Assembly: GCA_016715075.1 (NCBI GenBank)
Contig: JADKBK010000010.1
Location: 1 to 64,000, forward strand
Reading direction: 5' to 3'
DNA from: Bacteroidales bacterium
GTDB lineage: Bacteria > Bacteroidota > Bacteroidia > Bacteroidales > VadinHA17
Length of the DNA: 64,000 bases
The position numbers and the translations under genes were made by a program. How positions within the stretch are numbered: the first letter of the stretch is position 1; every line of letters starts with the position of its first letter. The notes beneath the pieces are model-generated. The model saw only the letters and a program-made list of their open reading frames with translations, was not told where the DNA came from and did no database searches. Below, one piece after another: positions 43,469 through 53,700 of this stretch.

Positions 43469-43936
43469 ATGGCCACATTTATAGGTGATTACGCGTGCAA
43501 AGTGGATGTCAAGGGGAGGATTATCCTTCCGATGGCATTCAAAAAGCAGATGCCTGCTGATGCACAGGATCATTTTGTGGTGCGTAAGGACATCTTTGAG
43601 AACTGTCTGGTGCTTTATTCCATTGAGGATTGGAACAGACAGCTTGACAAGATCAGAAAAAGGATAAACCCCTATAACCGTGAGCATAATATGTTCATCA
43701 GGAATTTTTTCAAAGGTACGGCAGATCTCTCGCTCGACAATAACAACCGCCTGTTGATACCGAAACGTCTGATGGACCTTATTGGTGCAGAAAGGGATGT
43801 TGTACTGGCAGGGCAGGATGGACGCATTGAGATATGGGCAGAAAGTGTCTACGACAAGATCGATATGGCTGCAGGCGACTTTGCTGACCTGGCAGAGAAG
43901 CTTATGGGTGGTAGTACAAATGATCCTGAAAAATAA
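43469..43936 (+). CDS. mraZ: Transcriptional regulator MraZ
   Basis: The 155-residue protein carries two AbrB-like swapped-hairpin domains. The first begins FIGDYACKVDVKGRIILP and the second includes GTADLSLDNNNRLLIPKRL. These ring-forming proteins bind repeats before their own gene and regulate division and cell-wall genes. It is the first gene of the dcw cluster, directly after three 10-bp repeats. Its stop overlaps the rsmH start by one base (TAATG). Confidence 0.93.
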   Translation: MATFIGDYACKVDVKGRIILPMAFKKQMPADAQDHFVVRKDIFENCLVLYSIEDWNRQLDKIRKRINPYNREHNMFIRNFFKGTADLSLDNNNRLLIPKRLMDLIGAERDVVLAGQDGRIEIWAESVYDKIDMAAGDFADLAEKLMGGSTNDPEK

Positions 43937-44832
43937 TGGCATACCATATTCCCGCACTGCTCAAGGAGAGTATTGATGGGCTGAATCTGAAGCCTGATGG
44001 CATTTATGTTGATGTTACATTCGGAGGAGGAGGACATTCGATGGAGATTCTGAAACGGCTTGAAAAGGGTAAGTTAATAGCATTTGATCAGGATGATGAT
44101 GCAGCAGTGAATGTACCTGCTGATAAAAGATTCCTCTTCCTGAATCAGAATTTCCGGTTTCTCAGGAACAATCTTCACTTTAACGGAATAAAGTCAGTAG
44201 ATGGCCTCATTGCTGATCTTGGAGTCTCCTTCCATCAGTTCGATGAACCTTCAAGGGGATTTACTTTCAGGCAGGATGCACCACTCGACATGAGAATGAA
44301 TACAGCAGGTACTGTAACAGCCGCTTATCTTCTGAATACCATGGATGAACCATTGCTTGCAAATCTGTTTTACAACTTTGGCGAGCTTACAAATTCACGA
44401 AGGATTGCAAGGGAAATTGTGGCTTTTCGCACCATCCGGCCACTTGCAACAGTTAAAGATATCATGGATGCTGTGGGAATGATGGCTCCGCACAGACAGG
44501 AACATAAGTTTTATGCGAAGTTGTTCCAGGGTTTGCGGATAGCGGTTAATCACGAAATTGATTTTCTAAAGGAGATGCTGGAACAGGCGCTGGATGTTTT
44601 AGCCCCGGGAGGCCGTCTGGTAGTAATAACATATCATTCTCTGGAGGACAGGGTTGTAAAAAACTTCATGAGGACAGGGAATTTTGAGGGTGAGGAGAAA
44701 AAAGACTTTTACGGGAATATTGAGACTCCGTTCAGAATAATAACACGGAAAGGAATTACCCCGGGAGAAGAGGAGATAGCAGAAAACAAAAGAGCGAGAA
44801 GTGCAAGATTACGGGTCGCAGAAAAAATCTGA
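43936..44832 (+). CDS. rsmH: 16S rRNA m4C1402 methyltransferase
   Basis: The 298-residue SAM-dependent methyltransferase (MraW/RsmH) has the start YHIPALLKESIDGL and the SAM loop VDVTFGGGGHSMEIL. It also has LIADLGVSFHQFDEPSRGFT and the C-terminal ITYHSLEDRVVKNFM. It methylates N4 of C1402 in the ribosomal decoding centre. Its position after mraZ is conserved across bacteria. Confidence 0.95.
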   Translation: MAYHIPALLKESIDGLNLKPDGIYVDVTFGGGGHSMEILKRLEKGKLIAFDQDDDAAVNVPADKRFLFLNQNFRFLRNNLHFNGIKSVDGLIADLGVSFHQFDEPSRGFTFRQDAPLDMRMNTAGTVTAAYLLNTMDEPLLANLFYNFGELTNSRRIAREIVAFRTIRPLATVKDIMDAVGMMAPHRQEHKFYAKLFQGLRIAVNHEIDFLKEMLEQALDVLAPGGRLVVITYHSLEDRVVKNFMRTGNFEGEEKKDFYGNIETPFRIITRKGITPGEEEIAENKRARSARLRVAEKI

Positions 44833-44835
44833 CTT

Positions 44836-45195
44836 ATGGCTGAGGAGAAGGAAAATAGCGCCAAACAGGTAAAAGCTTCGGGTTTCATTAAGGAACTTCT
44901 CAGCGGAAGCATGATCTCAGAAAAGATTATCCTGAAAAATCTGGGATATGTCTCACTGGTTACCCTGCTGGCAGCCTTTTACATCGGAAACAGATTTCAT
45001 GCAGAAAAGATTACCAGGGAATCGGGCAGGCTTCAGAGAGAGGTGAAGGACCTGAAAGCAGAATCACTTTCCACTTCTGCTGATCTGATGTATGTATCCA
45101 GACAATCGGAGGTGTACAGGCTTGTAAGGGAAAAGGGATTGAATCTTGAGGAGCTCAAAACTCCTCCGTATAAACTGCTTGTTAACAGAAAATAG
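44836..45195 (+). CDS. ftsL: FtsL-like division protein
   Basis: The 119-residue bitopic protein has a cytoplasmic N-terminus, one membrane helix (about residues 37-53, VSLVTLLAAFYIGNRF) and a periplasmic coiled coil (ESGRLQREVKDLKAESLSTS). Sequence is poorly conserved, as usual for FtsL, and the call rests on topology plus position between rsmH and ftsI. It would bridge the FtsQ and FtsW-FtsI complexes at the septum. Confidence 0.8.
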   Translation: MAEEKENSAKQVKASGFIKELLSGSMISEKIILKNLGYVSLVTLLAAFYIGNRFHAEKITRESGRLQREVKDLKAESLSTSADLMYVSRQSEVYRLVREKGLNLEELKTPPYKLLVNRK

Positions 45196-45200
45196 GAAGA

Positions 45201-47315
45201 ATGGCAATCAGGGATGAAATAGTGTGGCGTAGTGGCGTTGTATATTTTGCAATAGCCGTACTTGCTGCTGCCCTGCTTATCCGGATTCTCATTCTTCAAT
45301 ATGTTCAGCACGGCAAATGGGCCGATATGAGTGAGAGATATGTCTTCAAAACAGGGGAAATTCAGGCCAACAGGGGAGATATTCTAACAGACGATGGTCG
45401 TTTGCTTGCCAGCTCTGTTCCATATTATACAATCTATATGGATACCAGGAGCACTGGTATGACACCTTCAACCTTCTCAGGCGGGATAAACGGATTATCA
45501 GCAGGCCTTGCCCGCTATCTTGGAGAAAGATCGGCATCAGGATGGAAAGAGCTTATTATCAATGCAAGGAAGAAGGGAGACAGGTATCTGCTAATCAAAA
45601 GAAAAGTGGATTATGAGACACTGAAAAAGCTGAAGGAGCTTCCTATATTCCGTGAAGGACAGTACAAGGGAGGGATGGTTGCCCAGGCTGAAAACCGGAG
45701 AATTCTTCCCAATAATGAGCTGGCTGCCCGAACAATAGGTTACCTGAATCTCGGGAATGAAGGAAATGAGGTTGGTATTGAAGGTTCTTTTGATAAGGAG
45801 CTTGCAGGCAGGAACGGAGTGGCAGTAAAGCAGAGGCTTACCGGCGGCGACTGGATCACTGTAGATAATACAAACAGTGTCGAGTCAGTTGACGGAGATG
45901 ATGTTGTGACAACTTTAGATATCGATCTTCAGGATGTGGCAGCAACGGCTCTTGTGAATCAGCTCCGTAAGCATAATGCACATCACGGATGTGCTGTGCT
46001 GATGGAAGTAGCAACTGGAGATGTAAAAGCTATTACCAACCTCGAAATAGGAAGTGATGGTGATTATCACGAAACATATAATTATGCTGTGGGAGAGAGC
46101 ACCGAGCCGGGTTCTACATTCAAACTGCCTGCCCTTATGGCTGCACTTGAAGACGGGGTAATCGATACCGGTGATATCGTGGACACAGGTACAGGCAGTG
46201 TAAAATTCTATAATCAGATAATCAGAGATACCAAAGAGGATGGATATGGTAAACTTACTGTAAAACAGGTATTTGAGAAATCATCCAATGTAGGTACATC
46301 AAAACTGATTTTCGAACATTATAAGGAAAATCCACGTGAGTTTGTTAACAGGCTTTATGCAATGAAGCTGAATGAAAAACTAAATCTGCAGATCAAGGGT
46401 GAAGGGGCTCCTCTTGTCAGATATCCGGGTGATAAGCTATGGTCGGGTCTTTCCCTCCCGATGATGTCTCACGGTTATGAGGTACAGATGACGCCCATGC
46501 AGATACTCACTTTCTATAATGCCGTTGCAAATGATGGAAGGATGATGAGACCAAGGTTTGTCACGGAAATACTCAGCAATGGATCTGTTATAAAAAGATT
46601 CGGCCCCGAGGTAATAATCAATTCAATAGCCTCCCGCTCCACGATCAGGAAAGCCATGAAGATGATGGAAGGGGTTGTGGAACGCGGAACGGCGACCAAC
46701 CTTAATAACCAGAATTACAAAATAGCGGGAAAGACCGGCACTGCTCAGATCGCAAAAGGTAAGTCAGGTTACCGTCAGAATGCTGTAATCTCATACCAGG
46801 CATCTTTTGTTGGTTATTTCCCGGCAGAGAATCCTCTTTACTCCTGTATCGTTGTGGTCAATGCACCATCAAATGGGGTATATTATGGCAACCTGGTTGC
46901 AGGAGCTGTATTCAGGGAGATCTCCGACAAGGTTTATGCAACACGGTTCTTTCGTGACTACAAACCTGAAAATAGCGACAATCTAATTGTTGCGGCACCG
47001 GAGGTTGGCAACGGCTACAGGGAAGATCTGAATGAGGTGCTCAGAAATCTAAATGTTCGCTACAGGCGGACAGTTGATGATGAGTGGGTGGCTACTCGTG
47101 AAAGCGGAGACACAATAAGACTTGCAGGAATAAAGATACAGAGAGGCCTTGTCCCCGATGTAAGGGGTATGAGCCTGAGGGATGCATTATTTCTGCTTGA
47201 AAATTCAGGACTGAGAGTAAGATACACCGGAAAGGGAAGAGTGCTGAGGCAATCACCGGAACATGGAGCAAGATATTCACCCGGCTCCGTTGTCTCACTT
47301 GATATGAATATGTGA
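45201..47315 (+). CDS. ftsI: Septal peptidoglycan transpeptidase (FtsI/PBP3) with PASTA domain
   Basis: The 704-residue class B penicillin-binding protein has an N-terminal membrane helix (VVYFAIAVLAAALLIRILI), a dimerisation domain and a transpeptidase domain. The active-site motifs are STFK (in STEPGSTFKLPAL), SSN (KSSNVGTSKL) and KTG (AGKTGTAQI). A single PASTA domain (LVPDVRGMSLRDALFLLENS) closes the protein, a common trait of Bacteroidota FtsI. It cross-links septal peptidoglycan together with FtsW, encoded downstream. Confidence 0.94.
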   Translation: MAIRDEIVWRSGVVYFAIAVLAAALLIRILILQYVQHGKWADMSERYVFKTGEIQANRGDILTDDGRLLASSVPYYTIYMDTRSTGMTPSTFSGGINGLSAGLARYLGERSASGWKELIINARKKGDRYLLIKRKVDYETLKKLKELPIFREGQYKGGMVAQAENRRILPNNELAARTIGYLNLGNEGNEVGIEGSFDKELAGRNGVAVKQRLTGGDWITVDNTNSVESVDGDDVVTTLDIDLQDVAATALVNQLRKHNAHHGCAVLMEVATGDVKAITNLEIGSDGDYHETYNYAVGESTEPGSTFKLPALMAALEDGVIDTGDIVDTGTGSVKFYNQIIRDTKEDGYGKLTVKQVFEKSSNVGTSKLIFEHYKENPREFVNRLYAMKLNEKLNLQIKGEGAPLVRYPGDKLWSGLSLPMMSHGYEVQMTPMQILTFYNAVANDGRMMRPRFVTEILSNGSVIKRFGPEVIINSIASRSTIRKAMKMMEGVVERGTATNLNNQNYKIAGKTGTAQIAKGKSGYRQNAVISYQASFVGYFPAENPLYSCIVVVNAPSNGVYYGNLVAGAVFREISDKVYATRFFRDYKPENSDNLIVAAPEVGNGYREDLNEVLRNLNVRYRRTVDDEWVATRESGDTIRLAGIKIQRGLVPDVRGMSLRDALFLLENSGLRVRYTGKGRVLRQSPEHGARYSPGSVVSLDMNM

Positions 47316-47316
47316 T

Positions 47317-48774
47317 ATGATGAAGATTAAGGAAATATTGAACGGAATCGAAGTAGTCGCCATTACAGGCGACGCAAATACACCTGTTGAAAGTATTGTA
47401 TTTGATTCCAGAAAGGTAACAGCAGGCTCCCTCTTTGTCGCAGTAAAAGGTTATAATAACGATGGTCACGATTTTATAATGAATGCTGTTGCATCAGGTG
47501 CTGCAGCTATCATCTGCGAAAAACTCCCGGAGAAACCTGATAAAGCAATATGCTGGGTAAAGACAACCGATTCTGCCATGGCACTTGGCTGCGCTGCCTC
47601 GAACTTTTTTGGAAATCCTTCATCTTCGCTTAAACTGGTTGGGGTCACCGGTACAAATGGTAAAACTACAGTAGCAACACTGCTTTACAGGATGTTCATC
47701 AGACTGGGCTATAAATGCGGTTTATTCTCAACAGTTTGTAATTATATCAATGGGAAGGAACTTCCTGCAACACATACCACACCAGATCCAGTACAACTGA
47801 ACAGGGTGTTGTCGGATATGGTAACCGTTGGATGCAGCTATGCGTTCATGGAGGTAAGCTCACATTCGGCTGATCAGAAAAGAATAGCTGGGCTGAAATT
47901 TGCAGGAGGCCTGTTTACTAACCTTACACATGATCATCTCGACTATCACAAAACCTTCGATAACTATCTGACAGCAAAGAAGAGTTTTTTTGACTCTCTC
48001 ACGGCAGATTCATTTGCACTTGTGAATGTAGATGACCGAAATGGAATGGTAATGCTTCAGAACTGCAAAGCCGGGAAATATACTTTCTCAACAAGGGGAA
48101 TGGCTGATTTTCGCTGCGGGATCATCGAACAGGGTTTTGAAGGAATGAACCTGAAAATACAGGGAGAAGAGGTGTGGACAAGATTTATAGGTGACTTCAA
48201 TGCATCAAACCTGCTTGCAGTATACGCTGCCTCTGAACTGCTGGGAGCTTCAAAACAGGAGATACTTACAATACTGAGTGATCTGCACCCTGTGTCAGGA
48301 AGACTGGAAGTAATTAAATCAGATGGTGGCATTTCGGGTATAGTGGACTATGCTCATACTCCTGATGCTCTTCAGAATGTTATTGATACAATAAACAAAC
48401 TAAGGGAGGGGACTACAAAGCTGATAACGGTTGTGGGAGCAGGAGGTGACCGTGACCGGACCAAGCGTCCTAAAATGGCTGCAATCTCAGCAGAAGGGAG
48501 TACAAGGACAATTCTGACTTCCGATAATCCAAGAAGCGAGGATCCCGAAAAGATACTTGATGACATGGAAACAGGATTATTGCCGGCTCTTAAAAGAAAT
48601 ACACTCCGGATCGCTGACAGACATGAGGCAATAAAAGCTGCCGTAATGTTTGCGGAAAAAGGAGATATAATTCTGGTCGCCGGTAAAGGACATGAAACCT
48701 ACCAGGAGATAAAAGGAGTCAAACATCATTTTGATGACAAGGAAGAGTTAATAAATGCATTATCAATGAAATAA
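47317..48774 (+). CDS. murE: UDP-MurNAc-L-Ala-D-Glu: meso-diaminopimelate ligase
   Basis: The 485-residue Mur ligase has the ATP loop VGVTGTNGKTTVATLLYRM, the ligase-central MEVSSHSADQKRIAGLKF and the carbamylated-Lys region. The specificity motif DNPR (in TSDNPRSEDPEK) indicates meso-diaminopimelate rather than lysine as the third residue of the peptide stem. It follows ftsI by 1 bp. Confidence 0.95.
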   Translation: MMKIKEILNGIEVVAITGDANTPVESIVFDSRKVTAGSLFVAVKGYNNDGHDFIMNAVASGAAAIICEKLPEKPDKAICWVKTTDSAMALGCAASNFFGNPSSSLKLVGVTGTNGKTTVATLLYRMFIRLGYKCGLFSTVCNYINGKELPATHTTPDPVQLNRVLSDMVTVGCSYAFMEVSSHSADQKRIAGLKFAGGLFTNLTHDHLDYHKTFDNYLTAKKSFFDSLTADSFALVNVDDRNGMVMLQNCKAGKYTFSTRGMADFRCGIIEQGFEGMNLKIQGEEVWTRFIGDFNASNLLAVYAASELLGASKQEILTILSDLHPVSGRLEVIKSDGGISGIVDYAHTPDALQNVIDTINKLREGTTKLITVVGAGGDRDRTKRPKMAAISAEGSTRTILTSDNPRSEDPEKILDDMETGLLPALKRNTLRIADRHEAIKAAVMFAEKGDIILVAGKGHETYQEIKGVKHHFDDKEELINALSMK

Positions 48775-48783
48775 ATAGAGAAG

Positions 48784-50040
48784 ATGCTGGTATATCTTTT
48801 TAAATATCTTGATACACTTAATATTCCCGGGGCAGGAGTATTCCAGTTCATATCGTTCAGATCAGCAATGGCTGTTATAACATCATTGATAATATCGCTG
48901 CTGATCGGTAAACGGATCATACTTTATCTTCAAAGAAAACAGGTAGGGGAAGTTGTAAGAGATCTTGGGCTTGAGGGTCAGTACCAGAAAAAAGGGACAC
49001 CTTCAATGGGAGGAGTTATCATCCTGGCTTCTATAATAATTCCCACTCTACTTTTCGCGAAGCTTGATAATATCTATGTTATTCTTATGCTGCTGACAAC
49101 AGTCTGGCTGGGATCAATTGGTTTTCTCGATGACTATATAAAAATTTTTAAAAAGAATAAGGAGGGACTGGCAGGAAGATTCAAGATCGTCGGCCAGGTT
49201 GGACTCGGGCTTATTGTGGGCCTCACCCTATTCCTGAGCGATGATGTGATAATTGAGGAGAAGGTAAGTATCGCTAATCTTTCTCCAAGGGAAAAGATTG
49301 AACTTCTGGATCCCTCAGTGCCTTATACCTCACAGTCGGTCATCTCCATGGAGAGGAAATCGACCAAGACTACAATACCCTTTGTGAAAAATAATGAATT
49401 CGACTATTCGTGGCTGGTTGGTTTTATTAATGAGGAGCACAGGCAGCCCTGGACCTGGCTTGCATTTGTGGTAGTCGTGATTCTGATAGTCACGTCTGTT
49501 TCAAACGGGGCAAATCTGACAGATGGACTTGATGGTCTTGCCACAGGTACTTCTGCAATAATCGGAAGCGCACTTGGCATCCTGGCATATTTGTCAAGTA
49601 ACGTCATCTATTCTAACTATCTGAATATAATGTATATTCCGAGTTCCCAGGAGCTTGTGATATTTGCCAGTTCATTCATTGGGGCCACAATAGGCTTCCT
49701 TTGGTACAATTCATTTCCTGCTCAGGTATTTATGGGAGATACAGGCAGTCTTGCCCTTGGCGGGATCATAGCTGTATTTGCAATTATAATCAGGAAAGAA
49801 TTATTAATACCAATACTCTGCGGAATATTCCTGGTAGAAAACCTATCAGTGGTAATGCAGGTTGCATGGTTCAAGAGAACAAAAAGAAAGTATGGGGCAG
49901 GCAGAAGGATCTTCCTTATGGCTCCCCTTCATCACCATTATCAGAAAAAGGGTTACCCCGAACCGAAAATTGTCACACGGTTCTGGATAGTGGCAATATT
50001 ACTGGCAGTTATAAGTATTGTGACACTTAAGATCAGATAA
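48784..50040 (+). CDS. mraY: Phospho-N-acetylmuramoyl-pentapeptide transferase
   Basis: The 418-residue polytopic membrane enzyme transfers phospho-MurNAc-pentapeptide to undecaprenyl phosphate, making lipid I. Conserved sites are the catalytic Asp pair in GSIGFLDDYIKIFKK, NGANLTDGLDGLATG and the HHH motif LMAPLHHHYQKKGYPE. It is longer than E. coli MraY (360) because of an insertion of about 60 residues after the fourth helix (about residues 160-215), which is usual in Bacteroidota. Confidence 0.95.
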   Translation: MLVYLFKYLDTLNIPGAGVFQFISFRSAMAVITSLIISLLIGKRIILYLQRKQVGEVVRDLGLEGQYQKKGTPSMGGVIILASIIIPTLLFAKLDNIYVILMLLTTVWLGSIGFLDDYIKIFKKNKEGLAGRFKIVGQVGLGLIVGLTLFLSDDVIIEEKVSIANLSPREKIELLDPSVPYTSQSVISMERKSTKTTIPFVKNNEFDYSWLVGFINEEHRQPWTWLAFVVVVILIVTSVSNGANLTDGLDGLATGTSAIIGSALGILAYLSSNVIYSNYLNIMYIPSSQELVIFASSFIGATIGFLWYNSFPAQVFMGDTGSLALGGIIAVFAIIIRKELLIPILCGIFLVENLSVVMQVAWFKRTKRKYGAGRRIFLMAPLHHHYQKKGYPEPKIVTRFWIVAILLAVISIVTLKIR

Positions 50041-50044
50041 AAGG

Positions 50045-51383
50045 ATGAAGAAGAAGATAGTAATACTGGGTGCAGGAGAGAGTGGAGCAGGATCGGCAGT
50101 GCTGGCGCAGAAACAGGGCTTTGATGTTTTTGTATCGGATAGCGGCATTATTAAGGATCAATACAGGGAGATCCTTAATAGTCACCAGATCAGATGGGAA
50201 GAAGGAAGCCATAATGAAAATGAGATTCTTTCCGCCAGTGAGGTAATAAAAAGTCCGGGCATCCCCGAAAAAGCGCCATTGGTAGCTATGATCAGGGAGA
50301 AGGGAATTCCTGTGATTTCGGAAATTGAGTTTGCAGGCCGGTATGCAGGAGGAAAACTCATTTGTATCACAGGCAGCAACGGGAAAACAACGGTGACAAA
50401 CCTAATATACCATATGCTCAAAAAAGCGGGGATGAATGCCGCCATGACAGGTAATGTAGGGAACAGCTTTGCAATGGCTGTTGCAGAGGGATCATACGAT
50501 TACTATGTTATTGAACTAAGCAGCTTTCAGCTCGACGGTATGTATGATTTCAAGGCTGATGTGGCTGTACTGATGAATATTACACCTGATCATCTTGACA
50601 GGTACGAATATAAGCTTCAGAATTATATTGATTCAAAATTCAGGATAACTCAGAACCAGACAAAGTCCGATTTCCTCATTTATTGGGATGGTGATCCGAT
50701 AATCAGGACTGAATTAACAAAAAAACAATATGGAATGACCCTGCTGCCATTTTCTGATGAGAAATCAGAAGGTATGGCAGCGTATACAGAGAACAACGAT
50801 TTGATAGTTGATTACCCGAATAAAACCAAACTTATGACCATTCATGAATTGGCTCTTAAAGGCCGCCACAACACCTATAACTCGATGGCGGCAGCCATTG
50901 CCGGTAAGGTGCTCAATATCCGGAAGGATATAATCCGGGAAAGTCTTGCAGATTTTCAGGGCGTTGAACACCGGCTGGAACCAGTTATTACAGTATGTGG
51001 TATTAACTTCATCAATGATTCAAAGGCGACAAATGTCAATTCGACATGGTACGCAATTGAATGCATGGAGAATGATATCATATGGATTGTAGGCGGTATC
51101 GACAAGGGAAATGACTATTCGGAACTCTTTCCCGTTGTGAGGAAAAAAGTAAAGGCAATTGTTTGCCTGGGAAAAAGACAACAAGAAGATTGTTGATGCT
51201 TTTAAAGATAAGGTCGCAACAATTGTTGAGACCTCCTCAATGGAAGAGGCTGTAAGATCGTCTTATTACCTGGCCAAGAAGGGAGAAACTGTTTTGCTGT
51301 CACCGGCATGTGCAAGCTTTGACCTTTTCAAGAACTATGAAGACAGGGGCCGTCAATTTAAAAAAGCAGTAAGAAACCTTTAA
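50045..51383 (+). CDS. murD: UDP-MurNAc-L-alanine:D-glutamate ligase, split by one extra A
   Basis: The first frame (50045-51196) has the N-terminal VILGAGESGAGSAVLA and ATP loop TGSNGKTTVTNLIYHML. It continues with PDHLDRYEYKLQNYIDSKF and the C-terminal-domain segment FINDSKATNVNSTWYAI, then goes out of frame at LGKRQQEDC. The second frame supplies DNKKIVDAFKDKVATIVE, VLLSPACASFDLFKNYEDRG and the stop at 51381-51383. Deleting one A from the A5 run at 51172-51176 restores LGKDNKK and a normal ~446-residue MurD. The enzyme adds D-glutamate in the peptidoglycan precursor. MurD is normally essential, so an error in the sequence is likely. Confidence 0.9.
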
Positions 51384-51395
51384 TTAATAATTCAA

Positions 51396-52607
51396 ATGCA
51401 ACAGGGCTGGCTTACCAAGACATTCAAAGGCGACAGGATCATCTGGGGTCTTGTTGTCCTTTTTATGTTCTATTCCCTCCTGGCGGTATATAGCTCTTCA
51501 GTTGGTGTGGCATTTATAAAGCATGAAGGAAATACCTCATATTTTCTCTGGACACAGTTTCTAATTCTTGCCACGAGCCTTGTAATAATAGTCGTTGTTC
51601 ATTATCTGCCATACAGGATCTATTTCTCCCTGGCAGGCTTGTTTCTGATTATTTCTGCCGGATTGTTAATCCTCACTTTTGCTTTCGGTTCACGGGTAAA
51701 TGAAGCAACCAGGTGGCTCGTCATTCCTGGAATTGGATTCAGTATCCAGACATCCGATGTCGCCAAGGTTGCACTTGTCCTCTATCTGGCCAGAGCATTG
51801 GCCAAATATCAGGATGAACTGAATAATTTCATGCTGGTCACTAAAAATTTCATTCTGCCGGTAGGTGTAATATGCGGACTCATCCTGCCTGAGAATCTCT
51901 CCACAGCCCTGATGATTTTCGGAATAAGTATGATTATAATGTTCATAGGCAGGGTGCCATTCAGGTTCCTCTTAACCTATATAGGAGTGGGTGTTGTAGG
52001 AGTTATTCTCTTTGCACTTCTGCTCACGATGGTTACAAAATCCAACAGGGTGCAGGTATGGAAGAACAGGATTGAACATTTCTTTACCGGATCAGGTACA
52101 GAGGATGACAATTACCAGTCGAATCAGGCCAAGATTGCAATCTCAACCGGCGGCCTGTTTGGAAAAGCACCGGGTAAAAGTACACAGCGTAATATGCTTC
52201 CCCAATCGAACTCAGATTTCATTTTTGCAATAATTATTGAGGAATATGGATTATTATTCGGGGCAATCCCGCTTATCCTTGCTTACATGATACTGCTCTT
52301 CAGGGGAATAACGATAGCCCGGAAATGTGAAACAGCATTTCCGGCGTACATGGTTATGGGACTAATTGTGATGATTGTGATCCAGGCAATGCTGAATATG
52401 CTCGTTGCTGTCGGGTTATTTCCCGTAACGGGCCAGACACTGCCAATGGTAAGCTGGGGCAGAACCTCTGTGCTGATGATGAGTTTTTCAATAGGAGCCA
52501 TACTCAGTGTGAGCAGAGTCGTAAATGCAAGAATAAAAAATGAGGAACTGCCTGCTGAGGAAGTTACAGACGAAGGAGAAAAAATTTATGAACCTGCAAA
52601 AACATAA
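51396..52607 (+). CDS. ftsW: Septal peptidoglycan polymerase FtsW
   Basis: The 403-residue SEDS-family membrane protein has about ten hydrophobic helices. FGSRVNEATRWLVIPGIGFS is the typical large-loop start. FAIIIEEYGLLFGAIPLI and the PVTGQTLPMVSWGRTSVLM segment mark the catalytic side of the family. It polymerises glycan strands from lipid II with FtsI at the septum. The C-terminal tail overlaps the murG start by 20 bp. Confidence 0.94.
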   Translation: MQQGWLTKTFKGDRIIWGLVVLFMFYSLLAVYSSSVGVAFIKHEGNTSYFLWTQFLILATSLVIIVVVHYLPYRIYFSLAGLFLIISAGLLILTFAFGSRVNEATRWLVIPGIGFSIQTSDVAKVALVLYLARALAKYQDELNNFMLVTKNFILPVGVICGLILPENLSTALMIFGISMIIMFIGRVPFRFLLTYIGVGVVGVILFALLLTMVTKSNRVQVWKNRIEHFFTGSGTEDDNYQSNQAKIAISTGGLFGKAPGKSTQRNMLPQSNSDFIFAIIIEEYGLLFGAIPLILAYMILLFRGITIARKCETAFPAYMVMGLIVMIVIQAMLNMLVAVGLFPVTGQTLPMVSWGRTSVLMMSFSIGAILSVSRVVNARIKNEELPAEEVTDEGEKIYEPAKT

Positions 52608-53700
52608 GAGGGTGATAATAAGCGGAGGCGGTACGGGAGGTCATATCTTCCCTGCTATAGCCGTGGCCAATGCCCTGAGGAAGATAGATCCTGAGACTGA
52701 AATCCTTTTTGTTGGAGCCATTGGCAGAATGGAGATGGATAAGGTTCCTGAAGCGGGTTACAGGATAATCGGATTGCCGGTAGAAGGATTAAAGAGAAAA
52801 CTCACTCTCAGGAATATCAATGTACTGATTAAGTTTTTCAGGAGTCTTGCCATGGCGAAAAAGATAATAAGGGAGTTCAATCCCGATGTGGTTGTTGGCG
52901 TTGGAGGCTACGCAAGTGGTCCGGTATTGAGAGCAGCAGGCTCAATGGGTATACCGACTCTGATCCAGGAACAGAACAGCTATGCGGGTATTACAAATAA
53001 GCTCCTTGCCCGGCGGTCATCGAAAATTTGTGTTGCCTATGATGGAATGGAGAAGTACTTCCCTGCATCGAAAATAATTAAAACAGGAAATCCGGTACGA
53101 CAGAATCTGGAAAATATTGATAGCCTGAGGAATGAAGCTCAGACTTTCTTTAAATTGAAGAGCGGGCAGCCTGTGATACTGGTCCTTGGAGGATCACTTG
53201 GCGCTGCAAGTATTAATAAAAGCCTGTCAGACAGTTTAACCAGACTGGGAAATTCTGATTGCCTGTGGCTGTGGCAGACAGGAAAATACTATTATGATTA
53301 TGTTAAGGAACATGTTGAACAATCAGGTTTTGACAATATTTTCGTCCATGACTTCATAAACAGGATGGATTATGCCTATGCTGCAGCTGATATCATTGTA
53401 TCAAGAGCAGGTGCAGGCACTATATCGGAATTATGTCTGGTAGGGAAACCGGTAATCCTGGTGCCATCACCTAATGTTGCAGAGGATCACCAGACGAGAA
53501 ATGCACTGGCCTTATCAGAAAAAGGTGCTGCTCTGCTTATTCCCGATCATCAGGCAACAGTATCACTTGCAGACGAAACATTGAAACTTATTCCGGATCT
53601 GAATAAACGAAACCTGCTTTCAGACAACATTTCACGATTGGCTGAAAGAAATGCAGACTTACGAATTGCCGAAGAGGTAATAAAGCTAACAGAAAGATGA
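52588..53700 (+). CDS. murG: UDP-GlcNAc:lipid I N-acetylglucosaminyltransferase
   Basis: The start at 52588 (MNLQKHKRVIISGGGTGGHI) has a GAAGGAG ribosome-binding site 10 bp upstream; an earlier ATG at 52540 lies inside ftsW. The 370-residue GT28 enzyme has GGGTGGHIFPAIAVANAL and VVGVGGYASGPVL. The donor-side motifs are ILVLGGSLGAASINKSL and IVSRAGAGTISELCLVGKP. It makes lipid II on the inner face of the membrane. Confidence 0.94.
   Translation: MNLQKHKRVIISGGGTGGHIFPAIAVANALRKIDPETEILFVGAIGRMEMDKVPEAGYRIIGLPVEGLKRKLTLRNINVLIKFFRSLAMAKKIIREFNPDVVVGVGGYASGPVLRAAGSMGIPTLIQEQNSYAGITNKLLARRSSKICVAYDGMEKYFPASKIIKTGNPVRQNLENIDSLRNEAQTFFKLKSGQPVILVLGGSLGAASINKSLSDSLTRLGNSDCLWLWQTGKYYYDYVKEHVEQSGFDNIFVHDFINRMDYAYAAADIIVSRAGAGTISELCLVGKPVILVPSPNVAEDHQTRNALALSEKGAALLIPDHQATVSLADETLKLIPDLNKRNLLSDNISRLAERNADLRIAEEVIKLTER

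Noticed and set aside
43439..43957. 172-codon antisense ORF opposite mraZ
   Set aside because: It runs through the MraZ operator region and the mraZ coding sequence; composition is that of a shadow frame.
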